NCBI GenBank assembly: GCA_003225175.1
Contig: QIBA01000028.1
Location: 1 to 64,000, forward strand
DNA: 64,000 nucleotides
From: Acidobacteriota bacterium
Lineage (GTDB): Bacteria > Acidobacteriota > Terriglobia > Terriglobales > Acidobacteriaceae
Direction: 5' to 3'
The translations under genes were made by a program, and so were the position numbers. Position 1 is the stretch's first letter, and each line of letters begins with the position of its first letter. This document shows positions 44,215 to 54,284 of this stretch, piece by piece. The notes beneath the pieces were generated by a model. That model saw only the letters and a list, made by a program, of their open reading frames with translations. It was not told the DNA's origin and did no database searches.

Positions 44215-45708
44215 TCATTCCCCAGTATCGATCTGGGCGCGCTGCAGTCGGTCAGAGTAGTCCACGTAGATCGCCTTCCATTGTGTGTAGAAATCGATTG
44301 CGCCAATCCCACCCTCGCGATGTCCGTTGCCGGTAGCTTTCGTGCCTCCGAATGGCAGGTGCACCTCTGCGCCAATCGTTGGCGCGTTGATGTATGTAAT
44401 GCCAGTCTGCAGGTCACGGATGGCTTTGAATGCTCTGTTCACATCGCGTGTGTACACCGCGGATGAAAGGCCATAGGCAACTCCGTTCGAAATCTCGACC
44501 GCTTGCTCGAGACTGTCGGTTGGAATCAGCGAAACAACCGGACCGAAGATCTCTTCCTGCGCAACTTGCATTTTTCCGTGAGCATCTCCGAAGATCGTAG
44601 GTTCCCAGAAATATCCATCGCCGAGACCGCCCGAGGTGATGCGATTCCCACCAGCAAGCAGCTTTGCTCCTTCGTTCTTGCCAATCTCAATGTACTTTTG
44701 TGTAGTCTCGATTTGCTGCTGATTGATTTGCGGGCCCATGTCGTTTTGCTCGTCGATGCCGGCGCCGACTTTCATTGCTTTTGCGCGGCTTACGAACTTA
44801 TCGGTGAATTGGTTGTATACACCTTTTTGCACGATTACACGGCTGGCGGCGGTGCAGCGCTGACCGGTGGTACCAAATCCGCCCCAGAGCGCGCCATCGA
44901 TCGCGAGATCGACATTTGCATCATTCAGAATGATGATCGCATTCTTGCCCCCCATCTCCAGCGAGCACGGCTTGAAATGGCGGGCTGCGGTCTGGCCAAT
45001 AGTGCGGCCGACGTCGCTCGATCCAGTGAAGGAGATCGCACGTACGTCCGGATGCTCGAGCAGCGGCGCCCCCGCCTCGGGACCATGGCCGTTAACAATG
45101 TTCACGACGCCGGGCGGAAGTCCCGCATCCATGAGAGCGCGGACTAGATTCAAAGTAGAGAGCGGCGTGTCCTCTGCAGGTTTGATGACGCACGTGTTTC
45201 CCGAAATGATCGCAGGGAAGATCTTCCATGAAGGAATTGCCATTGGGAAATTCCACGGTGTGATCATGCCGACAACTCCGAGAGGAACACGCACTGCCAT
45301 CGCAAACTTGTTGGGGAGTTCGGAAGGAACCGTATGGCCGTCGAGGCGGCGGCCTTCCCCGGCCATGTAGAAAGCAGTATCAATCGCTTCTTGAACATCG
45401 CCGCGAGTCTCTTTGAGAACCTTTCCCATCTCGCGAGTCATGTCGCGCGCGCAGTCTTCCTTTCGCTCCTGGAGAATCTGGGCACAGCGATAGATGATCT
45501 CGCCACGGCGAGGAGCGGGAGTGAGTCGCCAACGCTCGAAAGCTTTCGCAGCGGCCGCAACCGCTTCGTTCACATCGTCTTTATTGGATCTTTGAAAAAT
45601 GCCGACAATATCTTTGACATTAGCAGGGTTTTGATTCTCGAATGTTTGTCCGGAGCGCGATTCAAGCCACTCGCCTCCGATCAGGTTCTTGTAGACTCTT
45701 GCGGCCAT
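44215..45708 (-). CDS. Aldehyde dehydrogenase (NAD(P)-dependent)
   Basis: 497 residues of the ALDH superfamily, oxidising an aldehyde to its acid. The NAD-binding segment is [18 protein letters not shown] and the catalytic Glu lies in LEMGGKNAI. The catalytic Cys lies in GQRCTAASR. The C-terminal [10 protein letters not shown] and [15 protein letters not shown] segments are also present. The closest subtypes are the alpha-aminoadipic semialdehyde / succinate-semialdehyde-like or lysine-catabolic ALDH7-type enzymes, but the substrate cannot be fixed. It lies upstream of ald on the same strand, separated by the repeat element. Confidence 0.92.
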   Translation of the reverse strand: MAARVYKNLIGGEWLESRSGQTFENQNPANVKDIVGIFQRSNKDDVNEAVAAAAKAFERWRLTPAPRRGEIIYRCAQILQERKEDCARDMTREMGKVLKETRGDVQEAIDTAFYMAGEGRRLDGHTVPSELPNKFAMAVRVPLGVVGMITPWNFPMAIPSWKIFPAIISGNTCVIKPAEDTPLSTLNLVRALMDAGLPPGVVNIVNGHGPEAGAPLLEHPDVRAISFTGSSDVGRTIGQTAARHFKPCSLEMGGKNAIIILNDANVDLAIDGALWGGFGTTGQRCTAASRVIVQKGVYNQFTDKFVSRAKAMKVGAGIDEQNDMGPQINQQQIETTQKYIEIGKNEGAKLLAGGNRITSGGLGDGYFWEPTIFGDAHGKMQVAQEEIFGPVVSLIPTDSLEQAVEISNGVAYGLSSAVYTRDVNRAFKAIRDLQTGITYINAPTIGAEVHLPFGGTKATGNGHREGGIGAIDFYTQWKAIYVDYSDRLQRAQIDTGE

Positions 45709-46105
45709 CTAGCTGGAAGTCCTGGGAAGAAATGCAAAACTCTTAATCGTATCAGAAGCGGCTATCGGCGCTCGGCTGTTCGGCTTTCTCCCAATTGGCA
45801 TGATGCGAAACAAATCACGCGGCTGACGACCGACAGCGATTCCAAATCGACCAAGAGGAACGCAACCGAGAGTCTAGTCAGTGCTGGTTACACTGCTCAC
45901 GAACAGCTCGGAGTCATGCTGTTGGCTGGCCGAAAGCCCATTGCAGGATGCCGACAGCCATCTCCCATTACCTTCGTACATCTCCCTTCCGACTTAAGGT
46001 TTTGTGTTGAAACTTTGGTGACTATTAAGGGATTCGCCCCTTTTGAGGGCCTTTTTTCTTGTGGTACTCTCGCTTTGATCCGTCCCGAAAAGTCAAGCAA
46101 CAAAA
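45709..46105. other. Divergent intergenic region, nothing firm
   Basis: It separates the divergent aldehyde dehydrogenase and FecR-like genes. A weak hairpin GCCC/GGGC with a T6 run at 46036-46057 resembles a terminator but lies upstream of a gene start. No small gene is seen. Confidence 0.4.
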
Positions 46106-47368
46106 GTGTGCCCCAAACCCAAAGACGAGCGGAGTTACATCCGGTACATCACGATCACGTACCGCAGTGTGTTGCTGACGATTCTGCTTCTCGTTGCTCT
46201 GGTCAGCGCCGTCAGCTACTTCCTCTTTCCTCAGCAGACCAAGGCTCTCGTCGCTGACGTCGTGGACATGTTGCATCTGGATTCTCCGACTCGCGCGCTT
46301 GCTAAGGAAGCCGGCCAGCAGCAGGCTCACTTCACAAACATTGACGGCACTGTCCGCGTAAAGAGAAACAACAGCAGTTTTTGGGCAAACGCGAGCTACG
46401 ACATGCCTCTGAATAAGGGTGACGTGGTTCAGACCGGGCCGGAAGGAATTGCGAAGGTTGTCTTCGCCGACGGCACCAACTACACCATCCAGCAGGAATC
46501 ACTGATCGTCATCGAGGAAAACTCGACCAATGAAGCTCAGCAGACGCAAGTTGCCGTGCAGGTGACTACCGGAACGGTTGATCTCGCTACTGCTACTTAT
46601 TCACAGGGATCCACTTCTCGAGTGATTGTTGCCGGCGCCACTGCGAGCATCTCACCCGAAAGCTCGGCGCAAGTGCACAATGACAATCTTAAGAATGATC
46701 ACACGATCTTGCTGAAACAAGGTTCGGGTAATGTTCTGCGCAACGGCGAAGTTGTAAAGCTCGGCAGCTACGAACGGGTTTCGTTCAAGGCGGAAGATCC
46801 TAAGATGACACGGGTGAAGGAAGTAGGTCCTCCTACTTTGATTACTCCAGCGAACATGTTGCCGGTATTCGCGGCGAAGGACTCGAGCCAGGTTGATTTC
46901 ACGTGGACGCCAATGCAAAACACGCGCGCATATCACCTTCGGTTATCCAGAAACCCGTACTTTACACAGCTGGTCCAGGATAAGACAGTGAATGTGCCAC
47001 AGTTCAAGCTGAGCGGACTAGCGGAGGGCGCGTACTACTGGACTGTGCAATCCATGGATGCTCAAGGCAAGGAATCGGTCGAGAGCGAGCACAACAAGTT
47101 CACGATTATTGCTCAGTCAGGAAATACAGGGCTTGCTCTGGAATTAGATCCGCTGGTGCAGCACGGACACGTCATTGAGGTGCGCGGCAAGACCGATCCG
47201 AGCGCGCGGGTAATGGTGAATGGCGAAGAAGTTCCAGTCGTCGGCGGAGATGGAACGTTTCGGTATTACACACCTCCGCTCCCGGTGGGCGAGAGCGTGA
47301 TCACGGTAACGGCACAAAATACGAAGGGTGGCGTAAGCACGCAAACGAAGAAGATCGTAGTGCAGTAA
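46106..47368 (+). CDS. FecR-domain protein with Ig-like domains
   Basis: 420 residues, probable GTG start. One N-terminal membrane helix (SVLLTILLLVALVSAVSYFLF, about 20-40) anchors it. A FecR domain (about 75-230) follows: VRVKRNNSSFWANASYD, PLNKGDVVQTGPEGIAKVVFADG. A fibronectin-type segment (DFTWTPMQNTRAYHLRLSRN) and a C-terminal Ig-like domain (VIEVRGKTDPSARVMVNGEEV) complete it. Unlike E. coli FecR it is not next to a sigma factor, so it is more likely a structural or scaffolding envelope protein. It lies upstream of mreB on the same strand. Confidence 0.85.
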   Translation: MCPKPKDERSYIRYITITYRSVLLTILLLVALVSAVSYFLFPQQTKALVADVVDMLHLDSPTRALAKEAGQQQAHFTNIDGTVRVKRNNSSFWANASYDMPLNKGDVVQTGPEGIAKVVFADGTNYTIQQESLIVIEENSTNEAQQTQVAVQVTTGTVDLATATYSQGSTSRVIVAGATASISPESSAQVHNDNLKNDHTILLKQGSGNVLRNGEVVKLGSYERVSFKAEDPKMTRVKEVGPPTLITPANMLPVFAAKDSSQVDFTWTPMQNTRAYHLRLSRNPYFTQLVQDKTVNVPQFKLSGLAEGAYYWTVQSMDAQGKESVESEHNKFTIIAQSGNTGLALELDPLVQHGHVIEVRGKTDPSARVMVNGEEVPVVGGDGTFRYYTPPLPVGESVITVTAQNTKGGVSTQTKKIVVQ

Positions 47369-47528
47369 GGGCCAGGGCTCTCCGGTACAAACCTAACGTA
47401 AGCTGATTTTCAGTAGTCCGCTTAACCGATTCAGACGGCGAAATCTGATCCGGATCCAGCACCGCGTATGGATCCGGCAAAAAAACCAGACAGCGGCAAC
47501 AACCGAAAGTATAGAAAGAAGTTCATTC

Positions 47529-48593
47529 ATGTCGTCAAACGGTTTTGGCTCACAAAACTCGCGCGTGCATAACATGCGCTCGCTGTTCAGCATGTTCTCG
47601 AGCGACCTTGCCATCGATCTAGGCACGGCCAATACGTTGGTATATGCCAAAGGCAAAGGCATTGTCGTCAACGAGCCCTCGATTGTCGCCATCAACAAGA
47701 ACACCGGTGAGGTTGAGGCTGTCGGCAAGGAAGCCAAGGAGATGCTGGGCCGCACGCCCGGCAACATCGTGGCGATCAAGCCGATGAAAGACGGCGTAAT
47801 CGCCGACTTCAAGGTCACCGAGAAGATGCTGAACTACTTCATCCAGAAGGCGCACAACCGAAAGATGATGGTGCATCCGCGCATCGTCATCGGCGTTCCT
47901 TCTGAGATCACCCAGGTGGAAAAGCGCGCAGTCATGGATTCGGCATATCGCGCGAAGGCGAGTGAAGTTCACCTGGTGGAGCAGGCGATGGTCGCGGCGA
48001 TCGGAGCCGGCCTTCCCATTACGGAACCGAGCGGAAACATGGTGGTCGATATTGGCGGAGGCACTACCGATATCGCGGTGATTTCCCTTTCCGGCATCGT
48101 GTATTCGCGTTCGGTGCGCATGGCTGGTAATCAGATGGATGAAGCCATCATGAATTACCTGAAGCGAAAATATAACTTGCTGATCGGCGAGCGCACCGCC
48201 GAGCAGATCAAGATCGAAATCGGCTCGGCCTTCCCCCTGGATAAGCCGCTGACCATGGAGATCAAAGGCCGCAACCTGATCGAGGGTGTTCCCAAAACGG
48301 CAACAGTCGACGACAGCGAAATCCGCGAAGCTCTTAGCGAGTGCGTTTCGACGATCATGAACGCAATCCGCGTTGCCCTGGAACGTACGCCGCCAGAACT
48401 GAGCGCTGATATCAGCGACCGCGGCATCGTTCTCACTGGGGGCGGCGCGTTGCTCAAGAACCTGGATAAGCGTATTCGCGAGGAAACCGGGTTGCCGGTT
48501 TCGATTGCGGATGATCCGCTCGCCAGCGTTGTGCTGGGAACCGGCAAGATGCTCAGCGACTTCAAGCTGCTGCGCAAGATTTCGATCGAGTAG
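47529..48593 (+). CDS. mreB: Rod-shape-determining protein MreB
   Basis: An actin-like filament that directs lateral wall synthesis. At 354 residues it has the ATP-binding segments [20 protein letters not shown] (phosphate 1), [17 protein letters not shown] (phosphate 2), and [15 protein letters not shown] (adenosine). The first ~15 residues ([14 protein letters not shown]) are extra, and the internal ATG at 47574 is an alternative start, but AGAAAGAAG before 47529 favours the longer one. It heads the mreBCD-mrdA-rodA cluster. Confidence 0.97.
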   Translation: MSSNGFGSQNSRVHNMRSLFSMFSSDLAIDLGTANTLVYAKGKGIVVNEPSIVAINKNTGEVEAVGKEAKEMLGRTPGNIVAIKPMKDGVIADFKVTEKMLNYFIQKAHNRKMMVHPRIVIGVPSEITQVEKRAVMDSAYRAKASEVHLVEQAMVAAIGAGLPITEPSGNMVVDIGGGTTDIAVISLSGIVYSRSVRMAGNQMDEAIMNYLKRKYNLLIGERTAEQIKIEIGSAFPLDKPLTMEIKGRNLIEGVPKTATVDDSEIREALSECVSTIMNAIRVALERTPPELSADISDRGIVLTGGGALLKNLDKRIREETGLPVSIADDPLASVVLGTGKMLSDFKLLRKISIE

Positions 48594-48779
48594 TTAAAGC
48601 CGATTTCAGCGACACGCAGGCACTGGGAAACGGGTTCAGGATCGAGCGACAGGGAATAACGGCGTTTCGGTTTCAGTTTCGTGGTTCGGCAAAGCCAGAT
48701 GGTTGCGCAAGGTGGTTTGCCATAGCTTGCTGTCTGCTTGGCCGAAACCTGAGATTGGGGAGGCGAAGCGCCTTTTTTG

Positions 48780-48816
48780 TTGTTCTCCCGTCTCTCTGTG
48801 TCTCCTTGGTGAAATA
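48780..48816. repeat. CTCTGTGTCTCCTTGGTG repeat fragment
   Basis: The tract TCTCTCTGTGTCTCCTTGGTG between mreB and mreC resembles one arm of the inverted repeat at 44186-44207 (TCGGTGTCTCCGTGGTG). It appears to be a single-arm copy of the same dispersed element, here inside the mre operon just upstream of mreC. Confidence 0.5.
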
Positions 48817-48826
48817 ATTCCTTTAC

Positions 48827-50059
48827 ATGGAAAACTTTTTTACCAGATACCGGAACGTCACTGTGCTGCTGTTTCTGCTCATGGCGCAGGTGATCGTCCT
48901 GGCGACTCAGGTTCGCCGTCCTGAAACCGCTACTGGGGAGTCGATGTCGCTGGTACGCGTCTGGATCGTACATATCTTCGTGCCCGGCGAGAAGGCAATC
49001 TCCTCCATTGGCAGTGGGATGCACAATTTGTGGCAGAACTACGTTGACCTTCGCGGAGTGCGGCAGCAAAACGAAGACCTGCAGGCGCAGCTTGACCGCT
49101 TGCGACTGGAACAAGTGAGCCTTATCGAAGATGCCGGACAGGCGCGGCGCTTGCAAGCACTGCTTGGATTCAAGACAAAGTTTATTTCGCAGACGGTGGC
49201 GGCTCAGGTAATCGGCACAAGTGGCACAGACCGCTCGCGGGTGCTCTACATCAATAAAGGTTCCGAAGACGGCATTGGCGTCGATATGGCTGTCATCACG
49301 CCTAAGGGAGTCGTGGGTAAAGTGACGCGGGTCTCCAACCACTCAGCGCAGGTGCTTCAGATTAATGATGCGACCGCTGGGGCGGGTGTAATGCTGGAGC
49401 GCTCTCGGCTGCGGGGCGTCCTGCGCGGTTCTTCCTCCGGCATTCCAGAGATCATGCATGTCATGGCCGACGAAAAGATTGAGCCGGGTGAGCCAGTTAT
49501 AACTTCTGGTGGTGATCAGATTTATCCTCGTGGACTGCCTATCGGTACAGTCCTTAGCACGGGTCCAGATCCGGACGGCGGTCCCTTCCTCGAAGTAAAG
49601 GTAAAGCCTTCGGCGAACCTGGATAAGGTCGAAGAACTTCTGGTAATTACAAAAATCCTTGACAAGGGACAGCCGCAGCAACAGGCTCCACCGGGTCTCC
49701 GAGCAGCAGACATTCTGGCCCAACGACTCCCAACAATTACTCCCAAGCCGCCTGACAAAACTGGGGGTGAGCCGCCTACAACAAGCGTTCTCTTCGCAAA
49801 GAAACCCGTGTCGCCGGGCACGGAAGTTCCCTCGACACCCACTACACCGAAGAAGAAGCAACCTGCTGCGAATCTTGGTTCCGAACCTGCAACAACTCCG
49901 ACGAGCGGTCCTGTTGCCCAGTCTGGAGAGACCGCCGCAGAAGCAAAGCAAAACGCCTCCCCAGCCGCAAATGGAACTGATACGGCAGCTTCGGAGCCGA
50001 AGAAACCTAAACCAGCATCTGCAACTGATCCAACGCAGCCGCAGGAGAACCCTCATTAG
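48827..50059 (+). CDS. mreC: Rod-shape-determining protein MreC
   Basis: A bitopic membrane protein that links MreB to the periplasmic wall-synthesis enzymes. It has an N-terminal membrane helix (VTVLLFLLMAQVIVLATQV), a coiled coil (LRGVRQQNEDLQAQLDRLRLEQ), and the MreC beta domain (AAQVIGTSGTDRSRVLYINKGSEDGIGVDMAVI, then VITSGGDQIYPRGLPIGTV). The last ~120 residues (after LLVITKIL) are Pro/Ala/Lys/Ser-rich and disordered, longer than usual. Its stop overlaps the mreD start by one base. Confidence 0.96.
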   Translation: MENFFTRYRNVTVLLFLLMAQVIVLATQVRRPETATGESMSLVRVWIVHIFVPGEKAISSIGSGMHNLWQNYVDLRGVRQQNEDLQAQLDRLRLEQVSLIEDAGQARRLQALLGFKTKFISQTVAAQVIGTSGTDRSRVLYINKGSEDGIGVDMAVITPKGVVGKVTRVSNHSAQVLQINDATAGAGVMLERSRLRGVLRGSSSGIPEIMHVMADEKIEPGEPVITSGGDQIYPRGLPIGTVLSTGPDPDGGPFLEVKVKPSANLDKVEELLVITKILDKGQPQQQAPPGLRAADILAQRLPTITPKPPDKTGGEPPTTSVLFAKKPVSPGTEVPSTPTTPKKKQPAANLGSEPATTPTSGPVAQSGETAAEAKQNASPAANGTDTAASEPKKPKPASATDPTQPQENPH

Positions 50060-50577
50060 TGGCTACGCTCACGTACACATCGCGCGAACAGATCGAGGTA
50101 CACCGATTTAGCGCCCTCGCGACGATTGGGATTCCCCTGCTCGCGATCTTTTTTCAAGCGTACGTTTCGTCCCGAGTTTCCTTCCTAAAGCTATTCGATC
50201 TTCCCCTACTCGTGACCATCTTCTTCGCGGTTTCGCGGCGTAATCAACTGGCGGGGATGCTGACCGGTTGTTCGATCGGCTTGGTGCAGGACGCACTTAC
50301 GCATCTGCCTATTGGCATCTACGGAATCTCGAAAACGATCGCCGGCTACGCCGCCTCCTCGATCGGCGTGAAGGTGGATGTTGATAATCCCGGTTCGCGC
50401 TTCCTGATGATGTTCTGTTTTACCTTGCTGCATGATGGCATCTACTTCATTGTTAGTCGGCACCTGCTGGGCATACCGGCCGATTGGCGCATGCTGCACG
50501 AACTGGGTTCCGCGCTCGCAAATGCCATCGTCGCCGTGCCGCTGTTTGCGCTCATGGACCGCGCCAAGCAGCGTTAA
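50059..50577 (+). CDS. mreD: Rod-shape-determining protein MreD
   Basis: 172 residues, hydrophobic, with about five to six membrane helices (LATIGIPLLAIFFQAYVS, LPLLVTIFFAV, FLMMFCFTLLHDGIYFIV and others) and the family pattern GCSIGLVQDALTHLPIGIYGISKTI. The GTG start shares a base with the mreC stop, a sign of translational coupling. Confidence 0.93.
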   Translation: MATLTYTSREQIEVHRFSALATIGIPLLAIFFQAYVSSRVSFLKLFDLPLLVTIFFAVSRRNQLAGMLTGCSIGLVQDALTHLPIGIYGISKTIAGYAASSIGVKVDVDNPGSRFLMMFCFTLLHDGIYFIVSRHLLGIPADWRMLHELGSALANAIVAVPLFALMDRAKQR

Positions 50578-50714
50578 TCTCGGGCCATCGTATTAGTCCG
50601 TTCGTAACGTATTAGGTAGGGATTTGTGTCATTCGCGCGGCTCGTAAACCGAGTAGTTGGATAAAATAGATTGAACTCGCTCTGCGGCTTCCCACCCGAC
50701 TGAAGTTGAAGTGA

Positions 50715-52721
50715 ATGTACGATCGCGAAGACAAGATTCCGCAAATCAAACTGGCTTCTGTCCAGTATGTGATTCTGCTCGTGGTCGCGATTCTCGTAGT
50801 TCGTCTCTGGAACCTGCAAGTACGGGGCAGCGAGAGATACAGCAGCCTTGCAGAGCAGAATCGTACCCGCAAGGTTCCCATTCTGGCCCCTCGAGGCAAG
50901 ATTTATGATCGCGAAGGCCGGATCCTTGTCGACAATTATCCCTCCGTTTCCGCGCTGCTGATTCGCGAGCAATTGCCCAAAGATCCTTCTGCGAATCTCG
51001 CCAAGATCGCCACCGGCCTGCACATGACGCCAGAAGAGATTCGCGAACGCATGCGACGGACAGCAAGCCCGCAAAACACTCCGCTGCTATTGAAGGACGA
51101 CATCACGCCGGACGAGCAAGCCTTCATCGAAGCACATCGAGATGAGCTGCCCGAGCTGGACACGATCATGATGCAGCGCCGTCTTTATCCAAAAAACGGT
51201 TTCCTGGCACACCTGATCGGGTATGTGGGCGAAGTGAGCGATGAGGATTTGAATTCGCCCCAATTTGAGACTTATCAACCCGGAGCTGTAGTCGGTAAGA
51301 GCGGTGTTGAGCAGTTTTATAACGAGATCCTCATCGGCAAGGATGGATCACGCCGTACGCTGGTAAACAGCCATGGTAAGGAACTTGGTCCGCTCACTAC
51401 GGAGCCCGCGACCCCCGGCCAGCCACTCAAATTGACAATCGACCTCGACATTCAGATGGCCGCTGAGCAGGCTCTCGATGGGCATAATGGCGCTGTGGTC
51501 GCCATGGATCCGCATACCGGCGAAATACTGGCGATGGTGAGCCGGCCAACATTCGATCCGAACGCGTTTTCGGTTCGCATCAGCAGCAAAGAATGGAACG
51601 CGTTAGTAAGTGATCCCGCCAAGCCGCTCTTCAACAAAGCCATTCAGGCTCAGCTGGCGCCGGGATCGGTGTTCAAGATCATCATGTCGGTGGCTGGATC
51701 TCAGGAAGGCATCGCCCAGAATATGACCGTGCACTGTAGTGGCGGAGCGGTCTTCTACGGTCACCGCTACGGGTGTTGGGTAACAACTGGACACGGTGCT
51801 GTCGATTTTACCAAGGCGATTTATCAATCCTGCGACGTCTTCTTCTACACACTGGCGCAAAAGCTCGGGATTGAAAAGATCGCGAAATATGCTCACGAAT
51901 TTGGCCTAGGTCAGAAAACGGGTGTTGATTTAACCCAGGAAGCAAGCGGCATTGTGCCTTCCGAAGAGTGGAAGGCGAAAGTCTTCAAACAGAAATGGTT
52001 TGCAGGGGAAGTGATTTCGGTTGGTATCGGCCAGGGTGCTCTCACCACTACTCCGATTCAGCTGGCACGCGCGCTCGGAGCCATCACCAGCGGAGGCCGC
52101 TTGGTTCGTCCTCATGTGGCATTTCCGGATGAGCTCCCAAAACAGTACCTTGAAGTTGCAAATCGCGGTCGCGAAGTAAAGAAGATCGATTTCGATCCGC
52201 AGAACTGGATGACAATCACCAACGCCATGGCCCGTGTAGTCGATGTAGGCGGATCGGCGCCTAGCGCGCACCTTCCCGGTATCGATTTTGCTGGAAAGAC
52301 GGGCAGCGCGCAAGTGATCAGCCTGGCCAAAAGGAAAGCACTTGGCCTCAAAGCAGATCAGTTCAAACAGAACGGCTGGTTCGTTGGCGTGACTCCGCGG
52401 CGCAATCCTGACGTCGTGGTGGCAATTTTGTTTGAAGGCGGAGAGCACGGTAGATTAGCCGCGCGCCTTGTGGCTCCGATCATTAAAGCATTTGTGGATA
52501 AACAGCGTCGCGTGCGGCATGACAATAATTACGCTGCAGTTGATAAGGATGGCCATCCCATCGAGCTTACGGGTATCTGGAGCGACGGCGCCAAGGGAGA
52601 GACTGAAGGATTGCAGGCAGGCACGATGGAATTGCCGACGGTGACCTCTTCTTTCCAATCCGAAAAAAAAGCGGTGTGCTGCGCCTCTACTCGCGCGGAG
52701 CTTGCGACTGGTATTCACTAA
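50715..52721 (+). CDS. mrdA: Penicillin-binding protein 2 (elongation transpeptidase)
   Basis: The transpeptidase of the rod complex, 668 residues. It has one membrane helix (VQYVILLVVAILVVRLW), the pedestal/dimerisation domain with APRGKIYDREGRILVDN, and the transpeptidase domain. The latter has S318-x-x-K (APGSVFKIIMSVAG), a Y-Q-S-C-D motif in the SxN position as in many PBP2s, and the K-T-G box (FAGKTGSAQ). Its stop overlaps the rodA ATG (TAATG). Beta-lactams such as mecillinam act on this class. Confidence 0.97.
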   Translation: MYDREDKIPQIKLASVQYVILLVVAILVVRLWNLQVRGSERYSSLAEQNRTRKVPILAPRGKIYDREGRILVDNYPSVSALLIREQLPKDPSANLAKIATGLHMTPEEIRERMRRTASPQNTPLLLKDDITPDEQAFIEAHRDELPELDTIMMQRRLYPKNGFLAHLIGYVGEVSDEDLNSPQFETYQPGAVVGKSGVEQFYNEILIGKDGSRRTLVNSHGKELGPLTTEPATPGQPLKLTIDLDIQMAAEQALDGHNGAVVAMDPHTGEILAMVSRPTFDPNAFSVRISSKEWNALVSDPAKPLFNKAIQAQLAPGSVFKIIMSVAGSQEGIAQNMTVHCSGGAVFYGHRYGCWVTTGHGAVDFTKAIYQSCDVFFYTLAQKLGIEKIAKYAHEFGLGQKTGVDLTQEASGIVPSEEWKAKVFKQKWFAGEVISVGIGQGALTTTPIQLARALGAITSGGRLVRPHVAFPDELPKQYLEVANRGREVKKIDFDPQNWMTITNAMARVVDVGGSAPSAHLPGIDFAGKTGSAQVISLAKRKALGLKADQFKQNGWFVGVTPRRNPDVVVAILFEGGEHGRLAARLVAPIIKAFVDKQRRVRHDNNYAAVDKDGHPIELTGIWSDGAKGETEGLQAGTMELPTVTSSFQSEKKAVCCASTRAELATGIH

Positions 52722-53815
52722 TGCGTCGCTTTATCTCTTTTCGCGATTTTGATTGGGTGCTGCTCGGCTTTGTGCTGATCATCTGCGGCATTGGTGTACT
52801 GGAAATCTATAGCGCCACCCGGCAGACCAAATTCATTGGTTTCCAACAAAAGCAGATCTACTGGATCATCGCCGGACTAGTGCTCATGTTCCTGGTGAGC
52901 GTGGTGAACTATCAGGCGCTGCTCGAGAACGTTCAGTGGTTCTACATTGCCTCAATTCTGTCCCTCGTGACCGTAGCGGTGGTGGGTACTCGCGTACTCG
53001 GAGCCAAGCGTTGGATTAAGCTGCCCGGAGGTCAGCACTTCCAGCCCTCGGAATGGATCAAGATTGTGCTCATTTTGGCGCTAGCCAAGTACTTTTCGGA
53101 TCTTGAAGGACGCGACGTCACGCTACGCGACATCATCAAGTCTTTCCTGATCGCCGGAATTCCCATGGCGTTGGTGCTCAAGCAGCCGGACCTCGGCACC
53201 GCGCTAACCTACGTGCCGGTCCTGATCTGCGCACTGTTTCTTGGAGGCATCAAGCTCAAGCACGCGGTGGGTATCCTGTTGCTCGGTTCGGTAATGATCT
53301 ATCCCGTGTGGCGTTGGGGGCTTAAACCGTACCAGAAAGCTCGGTTAACCAGTTTCAGTGAGCCTGCCGCTGACCCTCTCGGCTCCGGATATCAGATTCA
53401 GCAGTCGCTGATTGCCGTCGGTTCCGGCGGATTAACAGGTAAAGGCGCGCTCAAAGGTACTCAAACGCAAGGCGCGTTTATTCCCATTCCCTATACCGAC
53501 TTCATTTTTGCGGCTTTTGCCGAGGAGCATGGCTTTGTAGGCGCTTTGATCGTCCTGCTGCTATACTTCATCGTGTTGATGCGTTTGATTCAAAACGCAC
53601 AAACCGCACCTGACCGGGCCGGAACTCTGATAATTATGGGTGTAGTAGCGGTTCTGGTCTTTCATATCCTTGTCAACGTGGGCATGGTGGTTGGCTTTAT
53701 GCCTGTTACGGGCATTCCATTACCGTTGATGAGCTATGGCGGATCGTCAGTCTTGTTCACGTTTTTGGCCCTGGGCATCGTGAATAACATTCGAATGCGC
53801 AGGTTCGTGAACTAG
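52721..53815 (+). CDS. rodA: Peptidoglycan glycosyltransferase RodA
   Basis: The SEDS-family glycan polymerase paired with PBP2. From the ATG at 52721 it has 364 residues, about ten membrane helices, and the conserved segments GVLEIYSATR, FQPSEWIKI, LKQPDLGTAL, IPYTDFIFAAFAEEHGFVG and LPLMSYGGSSVLF. The catalytic Asp is the one in QPDLGTA. The start was chosen because it overlaps the mrdA stop (TAATG), giving coupling; a longer frame begins 45 bp upstream inside mrdA. Confidence 0.97.
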   Translation: MRRFISFRDFDWVLLGFVLIICGIGVLEIYSATRQTKFIGFQQKQIYWIIAGLVLMFLVSVVNYQALLENVQWFYIASILSLVTVAVVGTRVLGAKRWIKLPGGQHFQPSEWIKIVLILALAKYFSDLEGRDVTLRDIIKSFLIAGIPMALVLKQPDLGTALTYVPVLICALFLGGIKLKHAVGILLLGSVMIYPVWRWGLKPYQKARLTSFSEPAADPLGSGYQIQQSLIAVGSGGLTGKGALKGTQTQGAFIPIPYTDFIFAAFAEEHGFVGALIVLLLYFIVLMRLIQNAQTAPDRAGTLIIMGVVAVLVFHILVNVGMVVGFMPVTGIPLPLMSYGGSSVLFTFLALGIVNNIRMRRFVN

Positions 53816-54284
53816 ACGGATAGGCAATGAAGTTCAGCATCCGGGTAAGCCCTCGAGCAACGTCCGCTGCTGCGGACCATCAAGTTTTCTGATTTACCCG
53901 GACAGCCGGAGCTGTCTGGGGTTAGCGTCCAGCGGGACGTCAACGATATTACGTTCAGCCCTCCACAAAGCTGAGGGCACCGGCAATCGAGAAACAAGCC
54001 GGAGAGGATTCAAGAGCTTCACTGCTGTAGAAGGACAGGGTAACGGCCCGGCCAGATTCGCAAATGCGGATTCGGTACAGTGGCCACAAGTCCTTGCAGC
54101 TAGGCCGCGAGCATGATCGCGATAGGTTCCAGAATTCGAAGAATCGAAAGTCTGCAGGACTTCGAATCCCGCGCCTACCTCGTTATTCCACAAGATCTTC
54201 AATGCATCGCAGCGCTCATACTCCTCCCCGCAGAGGCCTTGTGACCTCCTAGCTAGTTGCTCGCTTGCCTCCATCGGAGCAAGC
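53816..54284. other. Intergenic region with hairpin repeats
   Basis: It lies between rodA and the RNase gene. The hairpin-containing repeat at 53898-53978 is described separately. The rest holds several short dyads but no gene. A TTCGAATCC near 54163 recalls a tRNA T-arm, but no cloverleaf can be drawn. Confidence 0.5.
53898..53978. repeat. Two-hairpin intergenic repeat
   Basis: CCGGACAGC (53898-53906) pairs with GCTGTCTGG (53911-53919) with one G-U. GCCCTC (53958-53963) pairs with GAGGGC (53973-53978). GGGGTTAGCGTCCAGCGGGA lies between them. The layout recalls palindromic intergenic repeats I associate with acidobacterial genomes; I could not compare copies. Confidence 0.5.

Noticed and set aside
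46036-46057. Intrinsic terminator GCCC/GGGC plus T6
   Set aside because: The stem is only 4 bp and it lies upstream of the FecR-like gene, with no plus-strand gene ending before it.
49343-50056. Antisense open frame of 237 codons opposite mreC
   Set aside because: A shadow of the Pro/Ala/Lys-rich mreC tail, with an Arg/Cys/Leu-rich product unlike real proteins here.
54140-54200. tRNA gene suggested by TTCGAATCC
   Set aside because: No acceptor stem, D-arm or anticodon arm can be paired around it.
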